Program-made: the position numbers and the translations under genes
Notes under the pieces: model-generated
The model's input: only the letters and a program-made list of their open reading frames with translations
Database searches by the model: none
Told to the model about the DNA's origin: nothing
DNA from: Daejeonella sp. JGW-45
GTDB taxonomy: Bacteria; Bacteroidota; Bacteroidia; Sphingobacteriales; Sphingobacteriaceae
DNA: 64,000 bases
NCBI RefSeq assembly: GCF_029360805.1
Contig: NZ_JARKNC010000010.1
Coordinates: forward strand, 609,287 to 673,286
Direction: 5' to 3'
Part shown: positions 24,523-33,590 of the stretch, piece after piece
Layout of the letters: the number at the start of each line of letters is the position of its first letter
How positions within the stretch are numbered: position 1 is the first letter of the stretch

Positions 24523-25590
24523 ATGAAATTACTGAAAATTCCCTTAGCAGCCAGTCTTACACTAATTGGCTTGCTAAATACTGCTTGTCAAATGAATCAG
24601 GAAGAGACTAAAACCATTGAACCAGTGCGGGTAGAAACAGTGGCTTTAGCTAATTCCCAGAATCAAGGCAGCAACCTGGAATATACCGGCACCATTCAGG
24701 CTAATAAAGTAGTGCAGTTGAGCTTCCTGGTATCAGGCAATATAAAATCTGTACCGGTGGCTGAAGGGCAGTTTGTGAAGAAAGGACAACTTATTGCCAC
24801 GGTAGATGAAACCGCTTACCGCAGCCAATACGAGGCTCAAATGGCTCAGGTAAGATTGGCGGAGGAGAATTATAAACGCATTTCAGAAGTCTTTAAAAAA
24901 GGCAGTATTGCCGAAATCAGGATGTTGGAAGCGAAATCGCAATACGACCAGGCCCGTTCTGGGGCCCGGGTTACTTATCAAAATATTGCCCATACCAAAC
25001 TCTATGCCCCCCAAAGCGGATATATCGGGGCTAAAAATATTGAAGCTGGTTCATTGGCGGCTCCCGGTGCGCCTGCGGTTCAGATACTGGATATTTCCCA
25101 GGTAAGTGTCGCCGTGCCCATTCCGGAAGCCGAAATAAATACTCACAAAAAAGGAGATAAAGCACGGGTGACGGTGCCGGCCCTGGGCAATAAAAAAGTG
25201 GAGGGTACGGTAGACGAAGTAGCCGTACTGACCGCCGCCGGCACCCCCAACTATACAGTTAAAATTAGCTTACCCAACCCGGGTGAAGAGTTAAAACCCG
25301 GTATGTTTTGCAATGTAACCTTTCAGAGTAGCCGCGCAAGCAACGTTAATGCGGCTAATTCCAGCCAGCTTATTGTGCCGGTAGAAGCCGTGCAGGTAGA
25401 CGTGAACGGGCAAAATTTTGTGTATGTCGCCAGTGCCGACGGCCAACTGGCGTTGCGTAAAAACATCCGGATCGGCACTTTATATAACAACGGTATTCGG
25501 GTAACCGAAGGCCTGCAAGGCTCAGAAAATCTCATCACATCCGGCTATCATAAATTAACCGACAGCACCGCCATTCAGATTGTCCGGTAA
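24523..25590 (+). CDS. RND efflux periplasmic adaptor (MFP), lipoprotein
   Basis: The ATG at 24523 starts a lipoprotein signal peptide with lipobox LNTAC; an upstream in-frame start at 24493 lies in the hairpin and is rejected. The mature protein has the adaptor layout: barrel-sandwich halves (VVQLSFLVSGNIKSV, AEGQFVKKGQLIA), a helical hairpin around AQVRLAEENYKRISE, the second lipoyl half (YAPQSGYIGAKN) and a beta-barrel (VSVAVPIPEAEI). It bridges the RND pump and TolC-like channel encoded next. Gene spacing of 15 bases to the pump shows an operon. Confidence 0.92.
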   Translation: MKLLKIPLAASLTLIGLLNTACQMNQEETKTIEPVRVETVALANSQNQGSNLEYTGTIQANKVVQLSFLVSGNIKSVPVAEGQFVKKGQLIATVDETAYRSQYEAQMAQVRLAEENYKRISEVFKKGSIAEIRMLEAKSQYDQARSGARVTYQNIAHTKLYAPQSGYIGAKNIEAGSLAAPGAPAVQILDISQVSVAVPIPEAEINTHKKGDKARVTVPALGNKKVEGTVDEVAVLTAAGTPNYTVKISLPNPGEELKPGMFCNVTFQSSRASNVNAANSSQLIVPVEAVQVDVNGQNFVYVASADGQLALRKNIRIGTLYNNGIRVTEGLQGSENLITSGYHKLTDSTAIQIVR

Positions 25591-25605
25591 TCAGTCCTTA
25601 GGTTT

Positions 25606-28600
25606 ATGAAAGAAAATACAAATATTGTGGAATGGGCTATGCGCTATAAGGCCCTCCCACTCTCCCTGGCTACTGTGTTGGTAGTGCTGGGCATTTATGC
25701 TCTTTTTAATATGCCCCGCAACGAATTCCCAAGTTTCACCATCCGGCAAGGTGTTATTGTGGGCGTGTATCCGGGGGCGTCATCGGAGCAGGTGGAACAG
25801 CAACTGACAAAAAAAGTAGAAGAATACCTCTTTAGCTTTAATGAAGTAGACAAAACCAAAACCTATTCATATTCCCGAGATGGCATGATGTTCGTTTTCG
25901 TGGAAGTAGCCGCCAGGGTAAGGGATAGCGACACCAAAGATTTCTGGAACAAGCTTAAAAACGGGACCCTTTTGTTAAAAGCCCAGTTACCACAAGAGGT
26001 TTTGGGCATAGTAGTGAACAGCGAGTTCGGCAGCACCTCCGCTGTGCTGCTGGCAGTAGAGTCTAAGACCAGGCCTTATAAAGATCTACAGAAGCATGTA
26101 GAGGAAATGGAGGATCAACTGCGGGGAATTAATAGTCTGGCTAAAATTACCCGGGTGGGCGCCATGAGCGAACAAATTAGCATCTATGTAGATAACAACA
26201 AGCTCATTAATTACGGCATTACCTCGGGTTCGCTGATGCAGGCTTTACAGAAGGAAGGTGCCATTAACCCGGCGGGCAGCCTGAACGGCTATGTAATTGA
26301 CCGGCCTATTCATTTAACCTCCTTCTTTAAATCGGAAGCCGACCTGGCCGACCAGGTTATCCAGAGTAATGCGAATGGCAACGTGATTCGCCTGCGCGAT
26401 ATTGCCACCATCAGACGGGAATACGAAAACCCCGAGTCTTATGTAACAGCCAATGGCACCAAATGCATTGTTATTTCGATGGAAATGGCTACCGGGTATA
26501 ATATTGTACATTTTGGGGAGGAAGTGGAAGCCCGTCTGCAGCAAATTCAAAGTAAACAGCCTTCCGATATCAATATCACCAAGCTGGCCAACCAGCCGGA
26601 AGTAGTAGATGAGTCTATTTCCCACTTTATGAAGGAGTTCGGCTACGCTCTGGTGGGGGTGATCATCGTGGCCTTGTTGTTGCTGCCTTTCAGGGTGGCT
26701 TCGGTGGCAGCAGCTACTATACCAATCACAATTGCTGCTACGCTGGCTATTATGTACTTATTGGGGTACGAATTAAACACTGTTACGCTGGCGGCCCTCA
26801 TTGTTGTGCTGGGCATAGTCGTAGACGACCCGATTGTGGTCATTGATAACCACGTCGAAAAGCTGGATGATGGCTTTTCGGTTTGGGAGGCAGCCAAAAG
26901 TAGCGCCGTAGAGCTTTTCCCGTCGGTATTTACGGCCACGCTGGCCATTGCCGCCACTTTTGCCCCGCTTATGTTCTTTATGGAAGGGATAGCGTCCGAT
27001 TTTGTTGGCATGTTCCCCTTCACTATAATTATTGCCTTATCACTTTCGCTGATTATTTCCATGCTCCTGGTGCCGTATTTTAATACTATGTTCATTAAAA
27101 AAGGGCTAAACCATGGCAAATCTATTACCGGAAAACCCTCTATGCTGGATAGGGTGCAAAAAGTGTTCGACCGCCACATCAGTAAGGCCATTAATCATCC
27201 GGTGTTAACAACTATTTTTGCTGTTCTTTCGGTGGTCATCGGAGGGGCATTAATGGCGCTTTTGCCGCAGCAGTTGTTCCCAAAGGTTGAGCGCAATCAG
27301 TTTGCCATGGAAATTTATCTGCCGCAAGGCTACAATTTGTCGCAAACCGACAGCGTGGTGAAAAAGATGGAAGGCATCATGGCACAGGACAAACGCATTG
27401 TTTCGTACACCAGTTTTATCGGAACGTCATCGCCCCGTTTTCACACCCTTTATGCGCCCAACCTGCCGGCCGAGAACTATGCCCAGGTACTGATTAATAC
27501 CACCACCCCAAAAACCACCGAAGAGATTCTGAGGGAATACGAGACGAAATATAGCAATAGTTTCCCCACGGCTTATGTCCGGATGAAACAGCTTACCATG
27601 GTACCCACCCCGGCGCCCGTCGAAGTTCGTATTGCAGGCAACGATATAGCGGCGCTAAAAAAAATAGGCGCACAGGTAACAGAAATAGGGGAAAAACAGC
27701 CCGGCATTACCTGGGTCCGGACGGATTATGAGGAAATGAAGGAAGGCATCCGGCTGGAGGTAAAGCACAACGAAGCGGCGCGTTTAGGGCTGACCAAAAA
27801 GGATGTGGCCGACATCGTGGCCATAAACATGCAGGGCTTGCCAGCCACCCAGGTGTGGGAAGGCAGCTACCCTTTAGAGGTTAAAATAAAGACCAGCGAA
27901 GCAGTAAGAAGCAGTACCGATGCTTTGCTCGACTTGCGAATTCCGGTGAAGCAATCCCAAACCGTATTACCGCTGCGCCAGGTGGCACAAATTTCACCAG
28001 AATGGCACCAGGGCCAGATCGCGCACCGCAACGGGGTTCGCACCCTGACGGTGCGCATGGACTTGACCCAAAATGCCGTAGCCAACAACGTACTTGGTGA
28101 CATACAACCCGCTATTAACGCATTAAACTTACCGGAAGGCGTCAGCATGAGCTATGGCGGGGAGCTGGAAATGCAGGAAGAGAATATTGTACCAATGGGG
28201 CTCTCTCTGGGGATGAGCGTGGTTATTATTTTCCTGATCCTGGTCTGGCACTTCCAGCGCATCAAGCATGCAGTGCTTAGCCTTACCACCATGTTCTTAA
28301 GTATTCTAGGCGCTTCCCTGGGCCTCATGCTGATGCAATACCCCTTTGGCTTTACTTCTTTCTTAGGGCTTCTAGCCTTGTGCGGTATTGTAGTCCGGAA
28401 TGGTATTATTCTGATTGATTTTGCCGAAGAACTCCGGGAAAAAGAAGGTCTTTCGGTAAAAGAGGCAGCCCGGGTAGCGGCTGAACGCCGGATGCGCCCT
28501 ATTTTCCTTACTTCATCGGCGGCGGCCGTGGGCGTTATCCCCATGATTGTGAGCCGATCTACCCTTTGGGGACCGTTGGGAACAGTAATTTGCTTCGGAC

Positions 28601-28716
28601 TGCTGGTTTCAATGCTACTGACGCTTTTTGCCTTGCCTACCTTGTACTGGTTGGCCTTCCGCAAAGAAGATGCTAATAATCCGGAGAGTAACGCCGCACC
28701 AGTGTCAGCTACTTAA
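25606..28716 (+). CDS. RND-family efflux pump (AcrB/HAE1-like)
   Basis: A 1036-residue inner-membrane transporter with the duplicated RND plan: TM1 near the N terminus, a large periplasmic loop, TM2-6 around 26640-27090, a second large loop and TM8-12 at the end. The proton-relay Asp pair is present in VLGIVVDDPIVV. At the TM10 position where AcrB has Lys in AKNA, this protein has Arg in VVRNGIIL. The substrate cannot be read from sequence. The gene is visibly more GC-rich than tetR upstream, hinting at acquisition from another source. Confidence 0.93.
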   Translation: MKENTNIVEWAMRYKALPLSLATVLVVLGIYALFNMPRNEFPSFTIRQGVIVGVYPGASSEQVEQQLTKKVEEYLFSFNEVDKTKTYSYSRDGMMFVFVEVAARVRDSDTKDFWNKLKNGTLLLKAQLPQEVLGIVVNSEFGSTSAVLLAVESKTRPYKDLQKHVEEMEDQLRGINSLAKITRVGAMSEQISIYVDNNKLINYGITSGSLMQALQKEGAINPAGSLNGYVIDRPIHLTSFFKSEADLADQVIQSNANGNVIRLRDIATIRREYENPESYVTANGTKCIVISMEMATGYNIVHFGEEVEARLQQIQSKQPSDINITKLANQPEVVDESISHFMKEFGYALVGVIIVALLLLPFRVASVAAATIPITIAATLAIMYLLGYELNTVTLAALIVVLGIVVDDPIVVIDNHVEKLDDGFSVWEAAKSSAVELFPSVFTATLAIAATFAPLMFFMEGIASDFVGMFPFTIIIALSLSLIISMLLVPYFNTMFIKKGLNHGKSITGKPSMLDRVQKVFDRHISKAINHPVLTTIFAVLSVVIGGALMALLPQQLFPKVERNQFAMEIYLPQGYNLSQTDSVVKKMEGIMAQDKRIVSYTSFIGTSSPRFHTLYAPNLPAENYAQVLINTTTPKTTEEILREYETKYSNSFPTAYVRMKQLTMVPTPAPVEVRIAGNDIAALKKIGAQVTEIGEKQPGITWVRTDYEEMKEGIRLEVKHNEAARLGLTKKDVADIVAINMQGLPATQVWEGSYPLEVKIKTSEAVRSSTDALLDLRIPVKQSQTVLPLRQVAQISPEWHQGQIAHRNGVRTLTVRMDLTQNAVANNVLGDIQPAINALNLPEGVSMSYGGELEMQEENIVPMGLSLGMSVVIIFLILVWHFQRIKHAVLSLTTMFLSILGASLGLMLMQYPFGFTSFLGLLALCGIVVRNGIILIDFAEELREKEGLSVKEAARVAAERRMRPIFLTSSAAAVGVIPMIVSRSTLWGPLGTVICFGLLVSMLLTLFALPTLYWLAFRKEDANNPESNAAPVSAT

Positions 28717-28732
28717 ATATAATGTGGATATT

Positions 28733-30034
28733 ATGAGACTCTTTTTAACGATTATATTTATGTGCCTAGCCTTACTGGCGCAGGCCCAGGAACATACAAT
28801 TTCCCTGGATAAAAGTAAACAGGCCGCTTTAGTCTATAGCGAGGCAATAAAAAACGGAAAATTAGATATTGCTTCGGCAGAAACAGATGTGAAGGCGGCC
28901 AAATCTGCTTATCTGCCCTCTGTGAGCCTTACTGGGGTGGGGGTGTATGGTTTCAAGGATTTGATTGGCCCCATGCCGCCAATGCTTGAACAAGGGATTA
29001 ACAATTTCTATTTTGCCGGGGCCAGCGCTACTCAACCGGTGTATGTAGGCGGTAAAATCAGAACCACTAATCAACTGGCGGCCCTGCGGCTGGAGGTAAA
29101 TAAAATCAGGGCTAAACAATCGGTTGATTCGGTTTTGCTGGTCACAGAGCAGAAGTATTGGAATCTGGTCAACATCCAGGAACAGCACAAAACGCTTTTG
29201 GCGAACGAAAAGCTATTGGACGGTATATTGAAACAGCAAAATGACCTGCTGGCTTCCGGCTTGATAGCCCGCAACGACCAGTTAAAAGTAAAGGTGCAGC
29301 GCAGTAAATTATTGCTCAACAAAAGCAAACTGGAAAACGGAAAGAAACTGGCCTTGCTGGACTTCTGCGTGTACATTGGCATTCCCTACGATTCGCTTTT
29401 AGTGATGCAGGATATTTTGGTAACTTCTTCCTTTCCTGCTTTGGTTGCAACGGTTCCAGATACTTCCCTGGCGAAAAATGATTCCTACCGCTTGCTGCAA
29501 AAAAGTTTGGAAGCGGAAAAACTGCAAACCAGATTAACCCGGTCAGATTTACTGCCTACGGTATCGATTGGAGCAAATGTGGCACAAATTGGGAGTGTGA
29601 ATAGTGGTTTGGGTAGCAGTTTTATGCCGGTGGCTATGGGAACGATAAGCGTGCCTATTTCGGATTGGTGGGGCCAGGGAAAGCAGGATTTGAAAAAACG
29701 CGTCATAAGCGAACAAAAAGCCCAACATAATTTTGAAGTGGCCCAGAACCAGTTAAAAGTCGGCATTACTAAAGCCTGGTATGACCTGACCGATGCCCGG
29801 AAAGAGATTCAGTTTGCTAAGGAAAACCTGGAACAGGCCAAGGAGAACCTCAAAGTAAGCCAGGATAATTACGCCAGCGGCCTGATCGAAATTCCTGAAT
29901 TAATGGACGCCCAGACTTCTTACCAGGAGGCATCCAGTGCGCATGTTAATGCTTATGCTAATTTTCAGCTTAAAGTAGCTGTTTACCAGTATTTCACCGG
30001 AAATTTAGACGGAACGATAAAAATAAACCATTAA
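28733..30034 (+). CDS. TolC-family outer membrane efflux protein
   Basis: A 433-residue exported protein; the ATG at 28733 begins a signal peptide (FLTIIFMCLALLAQAQ) and is preferred over the in-frame start at 28628, which overlaps the pump gene. Two similar halves of long helices are visible (LEVNKIRAKQSVDSVLLVTEQKYW and LEQAKENLKVSQDNYASGL), the hallmark of TolC proteins. Last gene of the TetR-MFP-RND-TolC set. No clear terminator follows. Confidence 0.92.
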   Translation: MRLFLTIIFMCLALLAQAQEHTISLDKSKQAALVYSEAIKNGKLDIASAETDVKAAKSAYLPSVSLTGVGVYGFKDLIGPMPPMLEQGINNFYFAGASATQPVYVGGKIRTTNQLAALRLEVNKIRAKQSVDSVLLVTEQKYWNLVNIQEQHKTLLANEKLLDGILKQQNDLLASGLIARNDQLKVKVQRSKLLLNKSKLENGKKLALLDFCVYIGIPYDSLLVMQDILVTSSFPALVATVPDTSLAKNDSYRLLQKSLEAEKLQTRLTRSDLLPTVSIGANVAQIGSVNSGLGSSFMPVAMGTISVPISDWWGQGKQDLKKRVISEQKAQHNFEVAQNQLKVGITKAWYDLTDARKEIQFAKENLEQAKENLKVSQDNYASGLIEIPELMDAQTSYQEASSAHVNAYANFQLKVAVYQYFTGNLDGTIKINH

Positions 30035-31008
30035 AATTCTTTTTACTTATTTCAAAATGTAACTCACTGTGTTAAATATTACTGCCGAAGATACTTTTCA
30101 GCTAATGAAACTGTATGGATCATTCCCGCCGATTTCAATCATGTAAAGAAAATAACCTTAAAAAAACTTAACTTAACTACGCAAGATATAAACTGGTTTT
30201 TAAACGAATTAGAATGGAAACGCGCAGTAGAAATCCGGGAAAATTTTATTCCCTTGCAACTTACGGTAGAAGCTTTCATTGAGTTGATCCTTGCCCAAAG
30301 CAATATACATGATAAAGCAGCCTGATAAACCTAATACAGGCTTATGCCTATACTAATAATAGCTGGTATTTTTTTACTCTGGGACTGGCACGTCATGGTA
30401 TAATAGTTTAGTTGAATCCCAAAGTAGATTGTAATGCCGCCTCTTGCTTTTTAAGATTGTTTAGTCAGTCCTAAGTTTAACCAGACAACACTTAGTTATT
30501 TAAGCCCCTGCTTAAAAGGTGAAATAGCTAAGACATTATAAAGAGATGATGCTGAGATCGTAGCCAAATTCCAAATGTATGAAGGTGCTAAGCTTTGAAA
30601 TGTTTACTCTTCTGAAAACCAGTCTTAAGGATGGTAGCAGATCATAGATTGGTACCAAAAGACTAGTATTATTGCTTAGCATGTGGTATATTTATTAATT
30701 TCAGGGAAGCTTACAAAAATGGGAAGCTTGCAAAATCTTAATTAATCTTCCTGCTGATTCAGCAAATACATTCGACTTTCATAAAGCAGATGAACTGATA
30801 AAAGCAGGTGAGATGGCTGCTAAAGAAGTATTTTCAAAATATTTAAATTCATAAACTATAAAAATCTCAGTCTATTTATTTGGCACTACCCATCCCGATT
30901 TTTCTATTGGTAAGCTTCGCAAGCAAACCGAAAATTCCATATTTGCCATCGTGCCAAACATTCCTCACCGCGAAAAAAAGAAACATAAAGTGCAAGACTT
31001 ACTTAGTC
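30035..31008. other. Decayed stretch with gene fragments
   Basis: About 970 bases with no complete gene. In frame with the TolC stop, codons to 30325 read sensibly (WIIPADFNHVKKITL, LTVEAFIELILAQSN) but have no ATG. Bases 30741-30854 read NTFDFHKADELIKAGEMAAKE, which resembles the C terminus of a patatin-like phospholipase. Bases 30873-31016 read LFGTTHPDFSIGKLRKQTE, unassigned. The rest shows nothing. Confidence 0.45.
30741..30854 (+). pseudogene. Possible 3' remnant of a patatin-like phospholipase gene
   Basis: A 37-codon frame ending TAA at 30852-30854 with an F-D-F-x-K-A-D-E-L-I-x-x-G-x-x-A-A-K-E pattern, as at the end of patatin-like proteins. No start and no catalytic part are present. 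Weak assignment. Confidence 0.3.
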
Positions 31009-31350
31009 TTATCTAAAAATAATATTTCGGTGTTGCTGACCCCAATTGTGTAATTCATTAATCAGTTTCTCTAATGTCCTACCGTATTCTGTCAATGAAT
31101 ATTCCACCGTTACAGGAGAAGTATCAAAAACGGTTCGCTTAACTAATTGGTTTATTTCTAAATCTTTCAGCTCTTTCGATAGCATTTTTCCGCTTATCCC
31201 TTTAACTTCTCTTTGTAATTCCCTAAACCGGTGGTTGCCCAAAAACAAAGCAAAAATAATTGGGAGTTTCCACTTTCCGCTAAGAATATCTAGTGCATCG
31301 CTCACAGGAAGAAGTAGTTTGTTGCATTCTTCTTTTATTTTTTCAGCCAT
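31009..31350 (-). CDS. HxlR-family winged-helix regulator
   Basis: A 113-residue HxlR protein: DALDILSGKWKLPIIFAL at the start, then HRFRELQREVKGISGKMLSKELKDLE as recognition region and VEYSLTEYGRTL as the wing. The ATG at 31350 is chosen because a -7 box (TATATTTG read on the minus strand, 31379-31386) lies downstream of the other in-frame ATG at 31398, which would be untranscribed. One Cys near the N terminus (EECNKLL) could sense thiol-reactive compounds as in YodB/HypR-type members. Divergent from the NmrA-like gene it probably controls. Confidence 0.88.
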   Translation of the reverse strand: MAEKIKEECNKLLLPVSDALDILSGKWKLPIIFALFLGNHRFRELQREVKGISGKMLSKELKDLEINQLVKRTVFDTSPVTVEYSLTEYGRTLEKLINELHNWGQQHRNIIFR

Positions 31351-31378
31351 TCTGTATGGAGTATTTTGAAATGATTTG

Positions 31379-31386
31379 CAAATATA
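31379..31386 (-). promoter_or_regulatory. -7 box of the HxlR gene
   Basis: Read on the minus strand this is TATATTTG (TAnnTTTG), 28 bases before the ATG at 31350 and just inside the edge of the 34-bp palindrome, which would cover its -33 region. Confidence 0.5.
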
Positions 31387-31403
31387 GTTTTTTTTCAAAG
31401 CAG

Positions 31404-31437
31404 GTTTACCAAAGGATACTAGTATCCTTTGGTAAAC
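31404..31437. promoter_or_regulatory. Perfect 34-bp palindrome, candidate HxlR operator
   Basis: GTTTACCAAAGGATACT (31404-31420) is followed directly by its exact reverse complement AGTATCCTTTGGTAAAC (31421-31437). It lies between the divergent HxlR and reductase genes, upstream of both -7 boxes (31379-31386 minus, 31465-31472 plus). The central ACTAGT with flanking GATA/TATC resembles sites described for HxlR-type thiol-sensing regulators. Confidence 0.7.
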
Positions 31438-31464
31438 TGGTTACAAATATAAACCATATATAGT

Positions 31465-31472
31465 TAAGTTTG
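31465..31472 (+). promoter_or_regulatory. -7 box of the NmrA-like reductase gene
   Basis: TAAGTTTG fits TAnnTTTG and lies 28 bases before the ATG at 31501, the same distance as on the other side of the palindrome. Confidence 0.5.
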
Positions 31473-31500
31473 CAAGTAAGAATTAAAAACCAAAAAAATT

Positions 31501-32373
31501 ATGATACTAATTACAGGAGCCAACGGACATTTAGGGTCGGCCACTATTGAATTTTTAATGAAAAAAAATCCTGAGACCCCAATCAGGGCATTGGTAAGAA
31601 CCGAAGAAAAAGGAACTGCATTCAAAGAAAAAGGAGTGGATATTGCTATTGGAGATTACTTCAACTATGATTCGCTGCTTGCCGCCCTGCAGGGTATTGA
31701 TACCCTTTTATTGGTTTCATCCAGTTCCATAACCGGACGCTATGAACAGCACGCCAATGTTATAAAAGCGGCAAAGACAAGCGGTATACGCCATATCGTT
31801 TATACCAGTGTCCTAAAATCTTCACCTGAATCTAAATTTAGTGCCGGAATTGACCATGTAAAAACCGAAGCTGAAGTTAAAGCTTCAGGCATATCATATA
31901 CCATCATGGGCAATACCTATTATGCTGATTTTTTGCCGATGCTGCTGGGTGATTTTAAGGAAACCGGTACCATTTATTACAGCTCAGGTGATGCAAGGGT
32001 TAATTTTGCCACTCGAAATGACATGGCAGAAGCCAATGCGGTAGTACTTTCCAATCCATCAGCCCATCAGAACAAAGTGTATAATATTACTGCATCTGCA
32101 GCTTATACATTTAAAGATATTGCCACTATGCTTTCAGATATTGTAAATAAACCCATCCAATATGTGGAAATTCCTCTGGAGGATTTGAAAAATGGCATGC
32201 TGCAACATGGCTTGCCGGAAGATGTTGCTGTTATGATGACAAGTATTGCAGAGACTATGAAAGCCGGTGAATTTGATTATGCTGATGATACCTTAGAAAC
32301 ATTAATAGGTCATAAACCTCTGGATTTAAAGGATTTTCTTAAAACTGTTTATTCACCACCGGCACTTACATAG
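31501..32373 (+). CDS. NmrA/QorB-like NAD(P)H-dependent oxidoreductase
   Basis: A 290-residue atypical short-chain reductase. The dinucleotide site is ILITGANGHLGSAT at the N terminus, with an Arg in ALVRTEEKG that would favour NADPH. The TSVL ... EAEVKASGISYTIM segment is typical of the NmrA / quinone oxidoreductase 2 group. Pairing with a divergent HxlR regulator is a known arrangement for quinone and electrophile detoxification (QorB/QorR type). Start and length fit the family. Confidence 0.88.
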   Translation: MILITGANGHLGSATIEFLMKKNPETPIRALVRTEEKGTAFKEKGVDIAIGDYFNYDSLLAALQGIDTLLLVSSSSITGRYEQHANVIKAAKTSGIRHIVYTSVLKSSPESKFSAGIDHVKTEAEVKASGISYTIMGNTYYADFLPMLLGDFKETGTIYYSSGDARVNFATRNDMAEANAVVLSNPSAHQNKVYNITASAAYTFKDIATMLSDIVNKPIQYVEIPLEDLKNGMLQHGLPEDVAVMMTSIAETMKAGEFDYADDTLETLIGHKPLDLKDFLKTVYSPPALT

Positions 32374-32423
32374 TTATTTGCTGTAAAACCAGAATTATTC
32401 CATACACGAAAAAATATCAAACC

Positions 32424-32780
32424 ATGAATTTAAAAGAAAAAATCGAAGACCTGAATCAAATGATTCTTACAGGTAAACAAATGGATGCCTTTGAAAAATA
32501 TTATCATGAAGATGTGGTAATGCAGGAAAATAATCAATCTCCTACTGTTGGAAAATCAGCCAATCGAGAGAGAGAAAACCAATCAGTGCAAATGGTGGAA
32601 GCATTTCACGGAGCGGAAATAAAAGCGGTTGCTGTTGGCCCAGACGTTACCATGGTCGAATGGATGTTTGACATGACTTATAAAGGAGGTCATCGTGCAA
32701 AAATGGAACAGGTAGCGGTACAAAAATGGAAAGACGGACAAATTATTCACGAACGGTTTTATTATAATTCACCTAAATAA
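32424..32780 (+). CDS. SnoaL/NTF2-like protein
   Basis: A 118-residue alpha+beta cone-fold protein. The opening (IEDLNQMILTGKQMDAFEKYYHEDVVMQEN) and the closing (VAVQKWKDGQIIHERFYY) are typical of SnoaL-like NTF2 proteins. Fifty bases after the reductase and in the same direction, so probably co-regulated by the HxlR protein. Its substrate is not evident. Confidence 0.85.
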   Translation: MNLKEKIEDLNQMILTGKQMDAFEKYYHEDVVMQENNQSPTVGKSANRERENQSVQMVEAFHGAEIKAVAVGPDVTMVEWMFDMTYKGGHRAKMEQVAVQKWKDGQIIHERFYYNSPK

Positions 32781-32858
32781 ATATAAAAACAAGCACTCTA
32801 AATCCTTAAATTCTTTCTATGACAGAATTTTGGCGTAACATCAATCGTAACGATTAAA

Positions 32859-33240
32859 CGAATAATCATTACATCCCGGGAGTTTGCAATATCGGGAAAG
32901 AAGAAATAAAAAGACGAAAATTCGCTGCTTTAGCATCACTGGTGGTTACCGTTATCCTCATAATGGTTTTATTGATGCTGCCTGAAAACCGACCGTGGAG
33001 ATTAACGCTGTTTGTTCCAGTTACATCTTTCGCAGTTAGTTTTCAGCTGTGGTATTTCCGTTTCTGCGTTGCATTCGGGATAAAAGGATTATTAATTTCG
33101 GAAATCTCGGAAAAAATTACACAGTTGAACAAGCCAACTTCAGAAAGAAAGACCGTGCAAAAGCATGGCAGATGATAAACACAGGCATATTGGCAAGCAT
33201 AATTGCCGCTTTGATAAATGCGGATTCGATGACGTTGTAA
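32859..33240 (+). pseudogene. Broken small membrane-protein gene
   Basis: Two frames together give one membrane protein: HYIPGVCNIGKEEIKRRK plus a hydrophobic helix and VTSFAVSFQLWYFRFCVAFGIKG in the first, then IINFGNLGKNYTVEQANF and a second hydrophobic helix in the next. The shift is near 33087, where one base appears to be missing after AAAGG. No start codon is left at the 5' end, since a stop precedes the frame at about 32856. The YxPGVCNIG motif is familiar from uncharacterised Bacteroidota membrane proteins. Confidence 0.6.
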
Positions 33241-33300
33241 TTGGCCTTTCGTCTTCTCTTACCGGTAATTACTTCGCTCATAACATTTTGTAATTAAAAA

Positions 33301-33459
33301 TCATCCAATTCTAAAACTTCTATTGCTGAATGCAGGTAATAGTTCTTCAAAAGTATCTTCAATATTTGCGTTCTCATCCATCATGGCGAACACAGACTTA
33401 ATATTAGAAAATATATGAGATGTCATAGATTTTGGGTTTACTGTGGCAAGTTTCACCAT
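33301..33459 (-). CDS. Possible 52-residue protein
   Basis: An ATG at 33459 on the minus strand starts a 52-codon frame (MVKLATVNPKSMT ... ANIEDTFEELLPAFSNRSF) ending at 33301. Composition is protein-like, but no family is recognised and it may be the remnant of a larger gene. It fills part of the 350-base stretch between the broken membrane-protein gene and the MBL gene; the remainder of that stretch shows nothing. Confidence 0.3.
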   Translation of the reverse strand: MVKLATVNPKSMTSHIFSNIKSVFAMMDENANIEDTFEELLPAFSNRSFRIG

Positions 33460-33590
33460 TGCATAAAATCTTTCCTATTCATATTTAATACTCATTAAAT
33501 AATAAAACAACTCACAACCTTAAATAATCAGCTTGCCAATTTTAATGTTTTGGATATTGTTTTAGTTTGTGATTCTACTTTTGTTGGCAA

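Noticed and set aside
26643-27191. Long antisense reading frame inside the RND pump gene
   Set aside because: Shadow of the coding strand; no protein-like composition, and the plus-strand gene is certain.
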